The position numbers were made by a program, and so were the translations under genes. Below, one piece after another: positions 27,027 to 37,427 of a stretch of DNA of 64,000 nucleotides. The notes beneath the pieces were generated by a model. It was not told where the DNA came from and searched no databases. It worked only from the letters and a program-made list of their open reading frames with translations. Position 1 is the first letter of the stretch; each line of letters begins with the position of its first letter. The stretch comes from Photobacterium marinum (GTDB taxonomy: Bacteria; Pseudomonadota; Gammaproteobacteria; Enterobacterales; Vibrionaceae). Where the stretch lies: contig NZ_AMZO01000006.1 in assembly GCF_000331515.1 (NCBI RefSeq), positions 496,001 to 560,000 on the forward strand. Direction: 5' to 3'.

Positions 27027-27617
27027 ATGCGTTGGATTGATGGGGTATGGCTTTTTTTCGCACTGGTTTTAGGGATGGGAGTCAGTACGGGAGCGATAGC
27101 AGACTGGCGGCTCGATAATACTCAGTCGAGTGTAAATTATTCGACGGTCAAGAATGGTTCTGTGATTGAATATAATCAGTTCCGAAATATTGGCGGCTCG
27201 ATCACTAAGGGTGGGGAAGTCAGTGTCACTATCGACTTAACCAGTGTCGATACTCGAATCCCAATCCGGGATGAGCGCATGAAAAAGGAGCTGTTCGTTA
27301 CCGAGAAATACCCTTTAACTACTCTGTCTGCCAATGTTGACCCGGTAATGCTAAGTAATATGACGGCAGGCAAAACACAGGCAATGGAGGTTGTGTTTTC
27401 TCTTGATCTTCATGGCATGAAACAGGAGTTAAAGGCGCAAATGCAAGTTACGGGCTTAGAAAACGGCGGCCTTTTAGTTTCGACAATCTGGCCGGTAAAT
27501 ATAGGCGCTGAGCAGTTCGGTCTGGAAAAAGGCGTTGAAGCGCTGCGGGAAATCGCTAAGTTAAATTCAATTCTTCTGAGCGTGCCTGTTAACGTCAATA
27601 TGGTTTTCGTGAAATAA
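27027..27617 (+). CDS. YceI-family periplasmic protein
   Basis: The 196-residue exported protein has a signal peptide ending at AIA (about residue 26) and a lipocalin-like beta-barrel typical of YceI: WRLDNTQSSVNYSTVKNGS at the start of the mature region, then DLTSVDTRIPIRDERM and a C-terminal strand set. Family members bind isoprenoids such as polyprenyl or quinone lipids, or act as stress-induced periplasmic proteins. ATG 27027 is the only start that keeps the signal peptide; its ribosome-binding site is buried in the preceding hairpin. Confidence 0.9.
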   Translation: MRWIDGVWLFFALVLGMGVSTGAIADWRLDNTQSSVNYSTVKNGSVIEYNQFRNIGGSITKGGEVSVTIDLTSVDTRIPIRDERMKKELFVTEKYPLTTLSANVDPVMLSNMTAGKTQAMEVVFSLDLHGMKQELKAQMQVTGLENGGLLVSTIWPVNIGAEQFGLEKGVEALREIAKLNSILLSVPVNVNMVFVK

Positions 27618-27666
27618 ACTTTTGCTATTTTATAGAGTTGATTGCAGGTGCTCATTCGAGCGAAAA

Positions 27667-27700
27667 GTTAAAAAAAACAGGCTGCCCATAGCAGCCTGTT
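27667..27700 (-). terminator. terminator for the minus-strand lipoprotein gene
   Basis: A 10-bp stem (27676-27685 with 27691-27700) has a 5-base loop. On the minus strand it is followed by a run of eight T. On the plus strand no T-run follows, so it mainly serves the lipoprotein gene. Confidence 0.85.
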
Positions 27701-27729
27701 GAAAATTTAAGAGCAATGGGAATAATTAC

Positions 27730-28680
27730 TTATTCCGATTCTAATCTAAAGTACGGGGCTGTATATTCATAAGAGTCATCACCATCAGCGTCAACATGCA
27801 GTGATGTTACATAGTTATCAATTTCAACTTTAACTTTACTATTATTGTTGCCTGTTAATACAAATGAACCAGATTCCAGCAGGTTAGGAGAGCTAAAGAT
27901 TAGTGGTTTTACTGTACTTACATTAACCTTACCTTGTGTAGCATCATAAAATTCACCTGACATACTATATTCTTTTTGATTAATGCTATTAGTTTTCTCA
28001 ATAACAGTGAAACTTTGAACCATTACATTTTCATTGTCACTTGCATTTTGAGATGATGCCATACTGTTAACGAGGTTTGTAATAGACTTACGTCCTTCGT
28101 TTTCTTTAACAACTTTATTTTCTCCATGGATGAAGGCGGAGAAATTTGCAGAGTTTGAATTATCGTTAAGATTAAGTGAGTAATTGCTAAAGGTTGAGCT
28201 GTATGTGTATGGGGCACCATATGCGTCCAAACTGTCAATGTTTAGTTGCATTTTGCCGTTGATTTTTTGAGTGTTGTTACTGGTTTGTGTTTGGCAATTG
28301 TTGAATGTAATCGATAGAGAGCCAAGGCCGTTGGTAAGGCTATTTTCTATATTTAAAGAACCAAGATCACAGTTCTGAGACATGCTTGGAATTTGATCGA
28401 GTGAGCCAATTAAATTAGGAATACTAAGTTGGTTACTAAATAAATCATCTTTATCAGCAAATTCACTTGTTATGCTATAGGCACTATTTGCAAAATCAGC
28501 TGCATTATCACGGTTTAGGTTTGCAAGTTTCGTATTTCCAGTGTATTTGCTTGTTACACTTTCTGCTGTGAAAGCATTGTTAGTTACACCACTACCACCA
28601 TCACTGCCACCACCACAGGCAACAAGGGCAGAAGTCATAATTAAAGCGGATATAGCCTTTAGTCCGGTTTTCGTTTTCAT
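27730..28680 (-). CDS. lipoprotein of unknown function
   Basis: The 316-residue protein starts at MKTKTGLKAISALI (ATG at 28680) with AAGGAA upstream on the minus strand; a longer reading from 28716 adds 12 residues with no ribosome-binding site. The lipobox is ALVAC, and Gly/Ser follow as a tether. The mature sequence is Asn/Ser-rich and beta-like, with two Cys (in SQNCDLGSL and FNNCQTQT) that could form a disulfide. It ends in an acidic stretch, DADGDDSYEYT, that may bind calcium. No known domain is recognised. Confidence 0.75.
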   Translation of the reverse strand: MKTKTGLKAISALIMTSALVACGGGSDGGSGVTNNAFTAESVTSKYTGNTKLANLNRDNAADFANSAYSITSEFADKDDLFSNQLSIPNLIGSLDQIPSMSQNCDLGSLNIENSLTNGLGSLSITFNNCQTQTSNNTQKINGKMQLNIDSLDAYGAPYTYSSTFSNYSLNLNDNSNSANFSAFIHGENKVVKENEGRKSITNLVNSMASSQNASDNENVMVQSFTVIEKTNSINQKEYSMSGEFYDATQGKVNVSTVKPLIFSSPNLLESGSFVLTGNNNSKVKVEIDNYVTSLHVDADGDDSYEYTAPYFRLESE

Positions 28681-28867
28681 TTTTATTCCTTGGAAATAAA
28701 TGTAAATAGCCAACATTTAAGAAATGTGTGATTTTATACGAAAAGCAAGAAAAAAACACTTCTTCGTTGCATTTGAATATTATTGTTTTATGCCAAGAAG
28801 GAATTTATGGTTAAGTTTTTTACTAAGTTGTCGTTCGGTTCTGTATGTTGGGATAGATTTTATTTGA

Positions 28868-28892
28868 TAGAGCCCAAAATTGATGGGCTCCT
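28868..28892 (-). terminator. weak terminator-like hairpin
   Basis: A 6-bp stem (28870-28875 with 28885-28890) lies between the chemoreceptor stop and the lipoprotein gene; a short T-containing stretch follows on the minus strand. Confidence 0.45.
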
Positions 28893-28906
28893 TTGTTAAT
28901 TGTTTT

Positions 28907-30772
28907 TTAAACTTTAAAGAACAGTAATTCCTTTTGGACTTTTTCTGTCAGCTTAGCGATTTCGCTATTCGCATTATTGGTTTTATGTGCATTGTTAAGG
29001 TTCTGGTGAACATTGCTGTTAATGCCTTCCATTCTCTGCGAAATATCCTGAGTTACCGATGACTGCTCTTCAGATGCAGTGGCAACCATAGCGTTAATTT
29101 TGGAGATAGACTCAACGTGGTGTGAGATTTCCTTAAATGCGTCATTCAGTTCATTGGAGATGGCTTTTGCTTCTCCAACCAGATTTGCGCTATTTACCAT
29201 GAATGAATCAGCTTTTTCAGACTGCTCCTGAAGTTTGGTAATCAGTTCATGGATATCGACAGTTGAGCTTTGAGTCTTAGCGGCAAGTGCGCGAACTTCA
29301 TCTGCAACCACAGCAAAACCGCGGCCATGAGCACCGGCACGGGCAGCTTCAATGGCGGCATTCAATGCCAGCAAGTTGGTTTGATCGGAAATTGAGTTAA
29401 TGACATCGACGACTGAGCTGATTTGAGTCGAGTATTCTTTCAATTCATTCACAACAGTTGCTGACTCTTGAATTGACTGGTTGACTTGGTTAGAAATGGT
29501 TTCTGAGTGTGATAATACCGTGGCACTGTTATTGATAACTTGAAGTGTTGCACTTGTGGCTGTCTCTGCATCGACAGCATTTTGAGCGACTTCTGTTGCT
29601 GTGGCAGATAATTCAGTCGCTGCAGCGACTACCTGCTCAATATCAGCAACTTCTTTATCTGCATTATCCGTATTTTGCTGGATGATGAGGTTAATCTGAT
29701 CCTGATTCTGGTAAAGATCAGCCATGGCATTGTTTGCAGAGGTGACAATATTGAGGATGTTACTCTGCATTTCACCAAGTGATTTCGAAATCAAACCATT
29801 GTTGTTGAACTTTACTGATGTGATGTTGCCATCTGCAAACATCTGAATTTTACCAGCAAGAGCTTCCGGTTCTTCCCCGAGGTTATTGTTTACTTCACGG
29901 CGAACAACAATAAATACGATTGCAGAAAGTAAAGCACCAACAAAGATCAAGAGTGAGATCAGCCCGGTAAACAGACTTTTTTGCATGGCTATTGCGTCGT
30001 TTTGTAGTGTAAAGGCATACAAGTCAAAATGCTTACTAATAGACTGCTTAGAAACGCTGAAAGCATCTCCCTTCGGGTTTTTATAAAGGTAAGGCTTATG
30101 GTCTACGTGTTTGAATTCGGGTCTTAGCTCGAAAATGTTTTTCTCAAGCCAATCATGCGTGGTTGCGTCTGTTAGCAGAACCTGTCCGCGCTTATCTGTA
30201 ATCGCGTACTCCTGGTTCAGCTCAGGCATAATTTTGCTGAGGTTAATATCGATAGATAAGGTTCCGGTAAGTTGACCATTCTCATAGAGAGGGGCTGCCA
30301 GCACAGAAATCAAGTCACCTGAAATATTGACTCGTGGATCGGACATATAAAAAGAGTGGTGGTTTTCCACAATAGCGAAATACCATTTCTTATTCATCTG
30401 TTTGGGATCATAAACATCTTTGTTGACATAACCACCTTCCTGTCCGCTGAAAACCTGTCCGGTCAGATCCGTAATGTACAGATCTTTGATCGCTGGGTTG
30501 ATGGCAATGGTTTTCTTAAATCTTTCCAGCATATCTGAAGAACTGATTCCCCATTGCTTAATCGGTAGCATGAAAGCCAGTTGTGTAGTCAGACGTTGCA
30601 TTTCAGCAAGCTTAGAATCGAACGTTTCCGTAACAATTTTTACTGTTTCATCATTTGCTTTCTGGATGTTTTTGTTTTTCCAGCTATCTAGGAAATTAAA
30701 AGAAATAACACTTGAGATAACCAGTAGTACAGCCAACGTAACGGCAAAGAAGATATTAATTTTCTTTATCAT
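28907..30772 (-). CDS. methyl-accepting chemotaxis protein with double Cache domain
   Basis: The 621-residue receptor has helix 1 (about 7-27), a large periplasmic region (about 35-275) with the double-Cache pattern ([14 protein letters not shown] and a second PAS-like unit around [14 protein letters not shown]), helix 2 (about 277-300), HAMP, and a signalling domain with [18 protein letters not shown] followed by [13 protein letters not shown]. Double-Cache receptors typically bind amino acids or other small ligands in the distal module; [19 protein letters not shown] is the region where an amino-acid motif would lie, but I cannot confirm it. No pentapeptide at the C-terminus. Confidence 0.95.
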   Translation of the reverse strand: MIKKINIFFAVTLAVLLVISSVISFNFLDSWKNKNIQKANDETVKIVTETFDSKLAEMQRLTTQLAFMLPIKQWGISSSDMLERFKKTIAINPAIKDLYITDLTGQVFSGQEGGYVNKDVYDPKQMNKKWYFAIVENHHSFYMSDPRVNISGDLISVLAAPLYENGQLTGTLSIDINLSKIMPELNQEYAITDKRGQVLLTDATTHDWLEKNIFELRPEFKHVDHKPYLYKNPKGDAFSVSKQSISKHFDLYAFTLQNDAIAMQKSLFTGLISLLIFVGALLSAIVFIVVRREVNNNLGEEPEALAGKIQMFADGNITSVKFNNNGLISKSLGEMQSNILNIVTSANNAMADLYQNQDQINLIIQQNTDNADKEVADIEQVVAAATELSATATEVAQNAVDAETATSATLQVINNSATVLSHSETISNQVNQSIQESATVVNELKEYSTQISSVVDVINSISDQTNLLALNAAIEAARAGAHGRGFAVVADEVRALAAKTQSSTVDIHELITKLQEQSEKADSFMVNSANLVGEAKAISNELNDAFKEISHHVESISKINAMVATASEEQSSVTQDISQRMEGINSNVHQNLNNAHKTNNANSEIAKLTEKVQKELLFFKV

Positions 30773-30967
30773 AATTATGTTTTATTCGGATATTTTGAAA
30801 GAGTATAAATGTTGGTAAATACATTCACAGTAACTATCTTGATATAACACTCATCTTGCGAAGTTTCTGAATCCTATTTGACCAGTTGGAAGGATTTTTG
30901 CCCGAGGTTCTTTCTGATTACGTCTCTGCTATTCTTTTTGTAACACGCCTTTATAAAGGAGTCTGTC

Positions 30968-31345
30968 CTGACTTATCGCATTCTGGCTGATTTTGTTGTC
31001 GTGATACATTTGCTGTTTATCATCTTCGCCTTGCTGGGCGGCTTATTGGTGATGTGGCGACGTCTGCTTGTTTTTGTCCATCTCCCGGCTGCGGTGTGGG
31101 TAGCTTTGATCAGCTTTAAAGGATGGATTTGTCCATTAACACCGTTGGAAATTCGGTTCAGAAGGGCTGCCGGTGAGCAAGGCTATTCCGGCGGATTCGT
31201 TGAGCACTACATTATTCCTGTTATCTATCCGGAGCAGCTGAATTTTAATGTGCAGATTGTGTTGGGATTCGTTGCTGTGCTGATCAATCTGTGTATTTAT
31301 GGCTGTGTCTTTTATCGTTTTTATGTAGAAAACCAAGTGAGGTGA
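30968..31345 (+). CDS. DUF2784 membrane protein, probable CTG start
   Basis: DUF2784 proteins are small three-helix membrane proteins of unknown role; here the conserved WICPLTPLE, GYSGGFVEHYIIP and YPEQLN segments are all visible. The first ATG/GTG/TTG-type start in frame is GTG 31001, but that would remove TYRILADFVVV, which matches the family's conserved beginning. Upstream in frame a CTG at 30968 is preceded by AAGGAG at 30956-30961, six bases away, an ideal ribosome-binding site. A rare CTG start giving 125 residues is therefore most consistent, unless a base is wrong here. Confidence 0.8.
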   Translation: MTYRILADFVVVIHLLFIIFALLGGLLVMWRRLLVFVHLPAAVWVALISFKGWICPLTPLEIRFRRAAGEQGYSGGFVEHYIIPVIYPEQLNFNVQIVLGFVAVLINLCIYGCVFYRFYVENQVR

Positions 31346-31543
31346 GTAAGAGATTTTCCCGAAAATTAAGAAAGTCTTTATTAGTTTTAATGGTTTTTTT
31401 CTCATTAATAAGAAACTACCCTTAAATCCGATGTTTATTCAGTTTGGTATACAGCCCACCATCATATATTTAGTCTACCCATGCTCAATTCTGGACAATT
31501 CAAAAATAATAAGTTGGTAATCCGGACTGTTTAAGCTTTTTTG

Positions 31544-31572
31544 TTGGCTCAATACATAAAGTTTCTTGTATA
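31544..31572 (+). promoter_or_regulatory. candidate promoter of the type I secretion operon
   Basis: TTGGCT at 31544-31549 and TGTATA at 31567-31572 are 17 bases apart and would start transcription about 16 bases before the first gene. This is the only good match in the 249-base spacer, but regulators of such operons often use weaker promoters. Confidence 0.4.
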
Positions 31573-31594
31573 AAAACTGAGAGAAAAGCGTTTT

Positions 31595-33724
31595 ATGAGT
31601 AAGGACACGCGCGAGCACCTTCGAAAAAAGGAGGATGTTTGCTTATCAGCGCTCACTTGCTGCCAGATGTTAACACAATTAGTAACCGGTGATGCTAAGC
31701 CCATTTCGGTCTCACCGGAGTTAAAGTCGTTAAAGGCACAAATTACAGATTATGGCAGTGAAAATAATGTTGGTTTTAAGGTATCGAAATTAACACTGAG
31801 TCGGCTTACTGTACAGAAATTACCTTTAGCTTACCGAAGCTTATCGGGCCATTATTGTGTTTTAGCTCAAATGGCGGAAGACCGGTTTTTGATTCAGTCG
31901 CCGGAAGAGAATCAACCACAAATACTCTCTAGTGAGAATTTGAGTTCGCAGTGGAGCGGTGAAGTAATTCAAATTAAGGCTCCATCGCTTAAATTTGATG
32001 TGTCTTGGTTTGTGCCTGCGTTTTTGAAATACCGACGTTTGTTGGGTGAAGTCCTGATATTTTCATTAATGTTGCAGTTATTGGCACTTGCGACGCCACT
32101 TTTTTTTCAGGTGGTTATGGATAAAGTGCTGGTTCACAAGGCGCTGTCAACTTTGGATGTCCTGGTATTGGCGCTAGTGATCACTGGTTTGTTTGAGGTG
32201 ATATTAAAAGGCGCGAGGGAATATATTTTTTCACATACGGCCAGCCGGATTGATATCACTCTGGGCGTAAAGTTGTTTCGTCATATGTTGGGGCTGCCAT
32301 TACTGTATTTTAAGCAAAGGCAGGTCGGTAACATTATTACCCGGGTTCAGGAGTTGGACAGCATTCGAGATTTCCTTACCGGTTCGATGCTGACTCTTTG
32401 TGTCGATGTCGTTTTTACCTTGGTTTTCTTTGGTGTCATGTCCTGGATATCCCTGCCACTTACCGGATTGGTTCTTGCTGTCCTTCCTCTCTATTTCCTT
32501 CTTGCCTGGCTTAGTACCGCACCGTTGCAGCAACGGATTGAAGAACAGTTCCGGGCATTATCCGTTAATACCTCTTTCCTGAATGAGTCTGTCAGTGGTG
32601 CGGAGACCATAAAAAGTTTGGCTCTGGAGCCACGGATGCAGCGCCGTTGGGAATCTCAAACTGCCGATATGGTAGATGCAAACTTCCAAACTCAGACCAT
32701 CAACAGCTTGATTAACCATGGTGTTATGTTGCTACAAAAAGTCACCAGTATCAGCGTGATTTGGATGGGGGCTCATATGGTGATCGGATTGGAAATGACT
32801 ATTGGCCAGTTGATCGCGTTCAACATGATGGTGTCACATACCAGCCAACCAATCGCGAAGCTGATAGAACTTTGGCAACAGTTTATCCAGACACGAGTTG
32901 CGGTCGATAAGTTGGGAGACATGCTCAATCTTCCGGTTGAGCAGACAGTCGGTGATATTCGGCCTTCAGCCCCGTTAGCCGGTGAAGTGTATGTTCGAGA
33001 CTTGGTTTTCCGTTATCAGCCCGATCACGCTCCGGTTCTTAATGGAGTGTCATTGCATATTGCTGCCGGGGAGTCGATTGGGATTGTAGGCCCTTCCGGT
33101 TCTGGAAAAAGTACACTGACCCGAATATTACAAAAATTATATGTACCGGATTCTGGGGAAATCACGATTGACGGCGTACCTCTGATGCAGCTCTCGCCTG
33201 GATATTTACGTAGTCAAATTGGCGTAGTTCTACAGGAAAATTACCTGTTTAACCGCACGGTTCGCCAGAATATTGCGATAAGAGAACCATCCGCACCGCT
33301 TGAGAAAGTGGTTCATGCCGCCAAACTTGCCGGTGCTCACGACTTTATTCTGCAATTGCCATTGGGGTACGACACAGTGTTGGCAGAAGCCGGCAGTTCA
33401 TTATCCGGTGGTCAGAGGCAACGAATCGCTATAGCCCGAGCTCTGATTGGGGAACCGAAGTTACTGATTTTTGATGAAGCGACCAGTGCACTGGACGATG
33501 AATCCCAGGCAATTATTCAGGCCAATATGGGCGATATCGTTAAAGGCAGAACCGTTCTTATGATTGCTCATCGACTTTCGACTGTCCGTAATTGTGATCG
33601 GATCATTGTGATGGAAAGCGGGCAGATCACCGAATCCGGCGACCATCAGACATTGCTGGCAAAAGAAGGGTGCTATGCCCGTCTTTGGCGCTTGCAACAG
33701 GAATTACGTAAGGAGGAGGCATAA
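31595..33724 (+). CDS. type I secretion ABC transporter (RtxB-like)
   Basis: The 709-residue inner-membrane exporter ATPase has an N-terminal C39-peptidase-like domain that lacks the catalytic Cys (about 10-130), the non-cleaving docking domain found in HlyB/RtxB. A six-helix ABC transmembrane domain follows (about 150-440), then the ATPase: Walker A GPSGSGKS (499-506), signature LSGGQ (603-607), and Walker B LLIFDEATSALD. The order B-D-E with a second ABC protein two genes later matches the atypical MARTX exporter, in which two ATPases work together. The next gene overlaps it by one base (TAATG). Confidence 0.93.
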   Translation: MSKDTREHLRKKEDVCLSALTCCQMLTQLVTGDAKPISVSPELKSLKAQITDYGSENNVGFKVSKLTLSRLTVQKLPLAYRSLSGHYCVLAQMAEDRFLIQSPEENQPQILSSENLSSQWSGEVIQIKAPSLKFDVSWFVPAFLKYRRLLGEVLIFSLMLQLLALATPLFFQVVMDKVLVHKALSTLDVLVLALVITGLFEVILKGAREYIFSHTASRIDITLGVKLFRHMLGLPLLYFKQRQVGNIITRVQELDSIRDFLTGSMLTLCVDVVFTLVFFGVMSWISLPLTGLVLAVLPLYFLLAWLSTAPLQQRIEEQFRALSVNTSFLNESVSGAETIKSLALEPRMQRRWESQTADMVDANFQTQTINSLINHGVMLLQKVTSISVIWMGAHMVIGLEMTIGQLIAFNMMVSHTSQPIAKLIELWQQFIQTRVAVDKLGDMLNLPVEQTVGDIRPSAPLAGEVYVRDLVFRYQPDHAPVLNGVSLHIAAGESIGIVGPSGSGKSTLTRILQKLYVPDSGEITIDGVPLMQLSPGYLRSQIGVVLQENYLFNRTVRQNIAIREPSAPLEKVVHAAKLAGAHDFILQLPLGYDTVLAEAGSSLSGGQRQRIAIARALIGEPKLLIFDEATSALDDESQAIIQANMGDIVKGRTVLMIAHRLSTVRNCDRIIVMESGQITESGDHQTLLAKEGCYARLWRLQQELRKEEA

Positions 33725-35097
33725 TGCGATTCCAACTGTTTGATAAATTAAAATTTCGCAGGAAGGAAGTAGGTGATCCGAAACGTACCCGTGAAGAATT
33801 TGATTTTCAGCCCGGCTACCTGGAAGTCGTTGAACGTCCACCGGCCCCTTTGGCAAGGATCACTGCGATAGCGCTGACCTCATTGATTGTTATTGTTTTG
33901 ATATGGGCAGTAATCGGCCAGTTGGATATCCATGCAAATGCAACGGGGCGGTTGCTTATTCATAGCCGCTCTAAAGTGATTCAGTCGTTGGAAGCCGGAG
34001 AAATTGCGGCGATCCATGTTCATGACGGGCAAAGCGTGAATAAAGGGGATGTGTTAATCAACCTTAACCCGGTTGGGGTGGAAGCCGAAGTGCAAGAGCT
34101 ACAGGAGCAGCTCAATTTCAAGATGTTGGAACTGGCGCGTTTCCGGGCATTGCTGACTGACGATCCCATACATCAATTTATTGCGCCAGAAGATGCTCCG
34201 ACAGAAGAAGTTGCGATGACCCGAGCGCATCTTGCCAGCGTCTGGAAAGAGGTGGTTTCAACGTTGGAAAGCCTCAACGGTGAGTTGGCGGTGAATCAGG
34301 CAAATCAACAGGCACGTCAGACCGATATTAAGGTCCTTAATAGGCTAGCTTCCAATATTGAAGCCAGGCTGAAAGCTCGGCGCTTATTAGCAAAAAGTAA
34401 ATTGTTATCCCGGGTTGAATTGCTTGAACAGGAGCGCGAACTGCTTGAGCTTGAGCGTTCTCGGTCCCAGCAGCAAACTGAGTTAGCGGTACTAAATGCT
34501 GAGTATCAGAGCCTGAAAGATCGTAAAGACAGCTATCTGGCAAAGATATCCCGTGAGTATTACGACCAGGTTAATCAGGCTCAGGAGAGTATTGCTGTAC
34601 TGAGTCAGCGACTAATCAAAGTGGAAGAAAAACAACGTCTGCAAAGTCTGCGTTCTCCGGTTGATGGCGTAGTGCAGCAATTAGCTGTGCATACCTTAGG
34701 AGGGGTGGTTCAGCCAGCGCAGCAACTAATGGTGATTGTACCGGATGATGCGATGCTGGAAGCCGATGTGATGGTGTTGAACAAGGATGTCGGTTTTGTT
34801 CATGCCGGGCAGTCCGTTGAAATTAAGGTTGACTCATTCCCGTACACTCGCTATGGCACCATTGCAGGCAAAGTTATGAATGTATCACGGGATGCGGTCA
34901 AGGATGAGCAGCAAGGGTTGGTCTTTCCGGCGCGGATTCAGTTAGCGCAGACTTATGTGGCAGTGGATGAACACTTGGTTCCATTGCAGGCTGGAATGAG
35001 TGTGATGGCTGAAATCCGGACAGGGAAAAGGCGGGTGATTGATTATCTGCTGAGTCCTTTGCAGCAATACCAGTCTGAAGCGTTACGGGAGCGATAA
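33724..35097 (+). CDS. HlyD-family membrane fusion protein of type I secretion (RtxD-like)
   Basis: The 457-residue adaptor has a cytoplasmic N-terminal segment (1-58), one membrane helix (about 59-80), then a lipoyl-like hairpin interrupted by a long alpha-helical coiled coil (about 130-300) and a C-terminal beta-barrel, the classic HlyD layout that bridges the ABC pump to TolC. The family C-terminal signature is visible around GMSVMAEIRTGKRRVIDYLLSPL. No tolC gene is present, so the outer-membrane channel must come from elsewhere. It shares a base with the ATPase upstream and the second ATPase follows after four bases. Confidence 0.93.
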   Translation: MRFQLFDKLKFRRKEVGDPKRTREEFDFQPGYLEVVERPPAPLARITAIALTSLIVIVLIWAVIGQLDIHANATGRLLIHSRSKVIQSLEAGEIAAIHVHDGQSVNKGDVLINLNPVGVEAEVQELQEQLNFKMLELARFRALLTDDPIHQFIAPEDAPTEEVAMTRAHLASVWKEVVSTLESLNGELAVNQANQQARQTDIKVLNRLASNIEARLKARRLLAKSKLLSRVELLEQERELLELERSRSQQQTELAVLNAEYQSLKDRKDSYLAKISREYYDQVNQAQESIAVLSQRLIKVEEKQRLQSLRSPVDGVVQQLAVHTLGGVVQPAQQLMVIVPDDAMLEADVMVLNKDVGFVHAGQSVEIKVDSFPYTRYGTIAGKVMNVSRDAVKDEQQGLVFPARIQLAQTYVAVDEHLVPLQAGMSVMAEIRTGKRRVIDYLLSPLQQYQSEALRER

Positions 35098-35101
35098 TAG
35101 T

Positions 35102-37279
35102 ATGAGCGAATTATCTTTTCCTGATACAGAGATGGCGGCCATTGATTCTGCTGTTGATGCCTTGGATGCGACTAACGATCCGGAAGATTATGGTTTACAT
35201 GCGCTGGTTTACGCCGCCCGACATTTTAACGTACCGGTTGAAGTTGCTCAGCTCAGCCACTTGTTAGGCCAGGCTGAAGCATCGGTTAGTTCGCAGAACC
35301 TTTGTCGTTGTGCCAAATGGATAGGCCTTCGGGCAAGCCAGGGGCAGTCAGATATAACCAGGTTCGCTAACTTGCCGGTGCCGAGTTTGTTGAAAACGGT
35401 ACATGGTTGGTTAGTGCTGGAAGAGGTTGATGGCGAAACGGTAACTCTTTATCACCCGAGAACAGAAAGGACGCGCCAATACCAAAGAGCCGTATTGGCG
35501 AAATACTGGGATGGCAGGTTGATTTTGCTGGCTGAAATGAACGAGGTTAGCAAGAAGCGTGCATTTGGTCTTAGCTGGTTTTTTCCGACCCTGCGTAAAC
35601 ATTTTTCCCAGTTCAGGAACGTCTTGCTGGTATCACTGATGCTGCAATTGATAGCACTGGTGACACCTATGCTGTTTGAAAATGTCATTGACCGGGTTTT
35701 GGTTAGCCGCGGGATATCCAGTTTACACGTTTTGGGAATTGCGATGTTGGTGCTGGCTGTTTTTGAACCCGTTTATGGTCACTTGCGATCCTGGTTGTTT
35801 GCCCATCTCGCCAGCAAAGTGAATGCTGAATTGTCGACGCGTCTTTATCAACATTTGGTGGCGTTGCCGTTGGGCTATTTTCAGCAACGGCAGACCGGCG
35901 AGATTATTGCTAGGGTGCGTGAGATGGGGCAAATCCGCCAGTTCTTAACGGGTTCAGCACTTACTTTATTGCTCGATATGACCTTTGTCGGGCTGTTTGT
36001 CGCGGTAATGTTTTCTTATTCAGACCGACTTACCTGGTTGGTGCTGGCATCATTGTTGGTGTATTTCTTGTTTTGGTTGGCGATCGGACCGGTTTTGCGA
36101 GCACGGGTACTGCGAGAATATGAGTTAAGAGCTGAAAATACTGCTTTTCTGACGGAGTCTGTGACCGGGATTGAAACCATTAAAACGACGGCGACCGAAC
36201 CGGGTTCAATTCACAGCTGGGAGAAACAACTGGCTGCTTATATAAGGGCTTCGTTGCGCGCCAAAGTGCTCGGGATCTGGGCTGGTCAGGGTATTGGTTT
36301 GGTACAAAAGCTGACTTCAGCCCTGTTGCTTTGGTGGGGAGTTAGCTTAGTGATGGAAGGGCGGCTAACGCCAGGTGAGCTGGTGGCTTTTAATATGTTC
36401 TCTGGCCATGTCACTCAGCCTATATTGCGTCTGGCACAGATCTGGCAGGACTTTCAGCATACCCTGATTTCGTTGCGTCGGGTGGGCGATATTCTTGACG
36501 AAGAGGATGAAAGTGGCAGTGGCGGTCTGGCGTCGGTTCCTCGTCTGCAGGGGAGTGTTAGCTTTAAAGGGGTGCGCTTTCGTTATGATGAGGATGGTCA
36601 GGAAGTTTTGCGTAACCTCAGTGTCGATATTCAACCGGGAGAGTTTGTTGGCATAACCGGCCCGTCAGGGTGCGGCAAGTCAACACTGACTCGTTTGATG
36701 CAGCGTCTGTACGTTCCCCAGCATGGTCAGGTGTTGATTGATGGCGTTGATTTGGCGATTGCAGATCCGGTTGCGATTCGTCGTAGTATGAGCGTGGTTT
36801 TGCAGGAAAGTCTGCTTTTTGCCGGTAGTGTTGCTGAAAACATTCGCCTTTGTTGTCCGGGGGCAACCGATGCCGAAGTTGTGCAGTCAGCTACGTTAGC
36901 CGGTGCCCATGATTTCATTACTGGCTTACCTCAAGGATATGACACTCAGGTCGGAGAGAAAGGCTCACAGCTTTCCGGTGGTCAGCGTCAGCGAATAGCA
37001 TTGGCTCGGGCGTTAATTACCAATCCCGGTATTTTGTTACTGGATGAAGCCACCAGTGCGCTCGATTATGAATCTGAAGCAGCAGTAGTAGCCAATATGG
37101 ATGCAATTTGTAAAGGGCGTACGGTGATCAGTATTGCCCATCGTTTAAATACTCTCCGTCATGCTGACAGGATATTGGTAATTGATGAAGGCAAGGTTAT
37201 AGAAGATGGTTCTCACGATGAATTATTAGCATGTAACGGACATTATGCCCGACTTTGGAAATTACAGATGGGGAAGTAA
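35102..37279 (+). CDS. second type I secretion ABC transporter (RtxE-like)
   Basis: This is a second full ABC exporter of 725 residues, again with a degenerate C39-like domain: the segment GLHALVYAARHF has no catalytic Cys. The Walker A is GPSGCGKS (520-527), and the Walker B contains LLLDEATSALDYES, so this ATPase also appears active. Heteromeric pairing with the upstream ABC protein is known for MARTX systems such as V. cholerae RtxB/RtxE and is inferred here. A short hairpin with a T-run lies between this gene and its presumed cargo. Confidence 0.93.
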   Translation: MSELSFPDTEMAAIDSAVDALDATNDPEDYGLHALVYAARHFNVPVEVAQLSHLLGQAEASVSSQNLCRCAKWIGLRASQGQSDITRFANLPVPSLLKTVHGWLVLEEVDGETVTLYHPRTERTRQYQRAVLAKYWDGRLILLAEMNEVSKKRAFGLSWFFPTLRKHFSQFRNVLLVSLMLQLIALVTPMLFENVIDRVLVSRGISSLHVLGIAMLVLAVFEPVYGHLRSWLFAHLASKVNAELSTRLYQHLVALPLGYFQQRQTGEIIARVREMGQIRQFLTGSALTLLLDMTFVGLFVAVMFSYSDRLTWLVLASLLVYFLFWLAIGPVLRARVLREYELRAENTAFLTESVTGIETIKTTATEPGSIHSWEKQLAAYIRASLRAKVLGIWAGQGIGLVQKLTSALLLWWGVSLVMEGRLTPGELVAFNMFSGHVTQPILRLAQIWQDFQHTLISLRRVGDILDEEDESGSGGLASVPRLQGSVSFKGVRFRYDEDGQEVLRNLSVDIQPGEFVGITGPSGCGKSTLTRLMQRLYVPQHGQVLIDGVDLAIADPVAIRRSMSVVLQESLLFAGSVAENIRLCCPGATDAEVVQSATLAGAHDFITGLPQGYDTQVGEKGSQLSGGQRQRIALARALITNPGILLLDEATSALDYESEAAVVANMDAICKGRTVISIAHRLNTLRHADRILVIDEGKVIEDGSHDELLACNGHYARLWKLQMGK

Positions 37280-37427
37280 ATCTAATAATTAATCGTTGGT
37301 TTTAATTCGGTTTGAATAATTAAGTTAAAAATAAATCTATTTCTTAGATAAGTAATGGATAACGGAACAATATCTTAACAACATCTGAATAATCAATTTT
37401 TAGTGGTCAACTCAGTTGAGCGCTATG

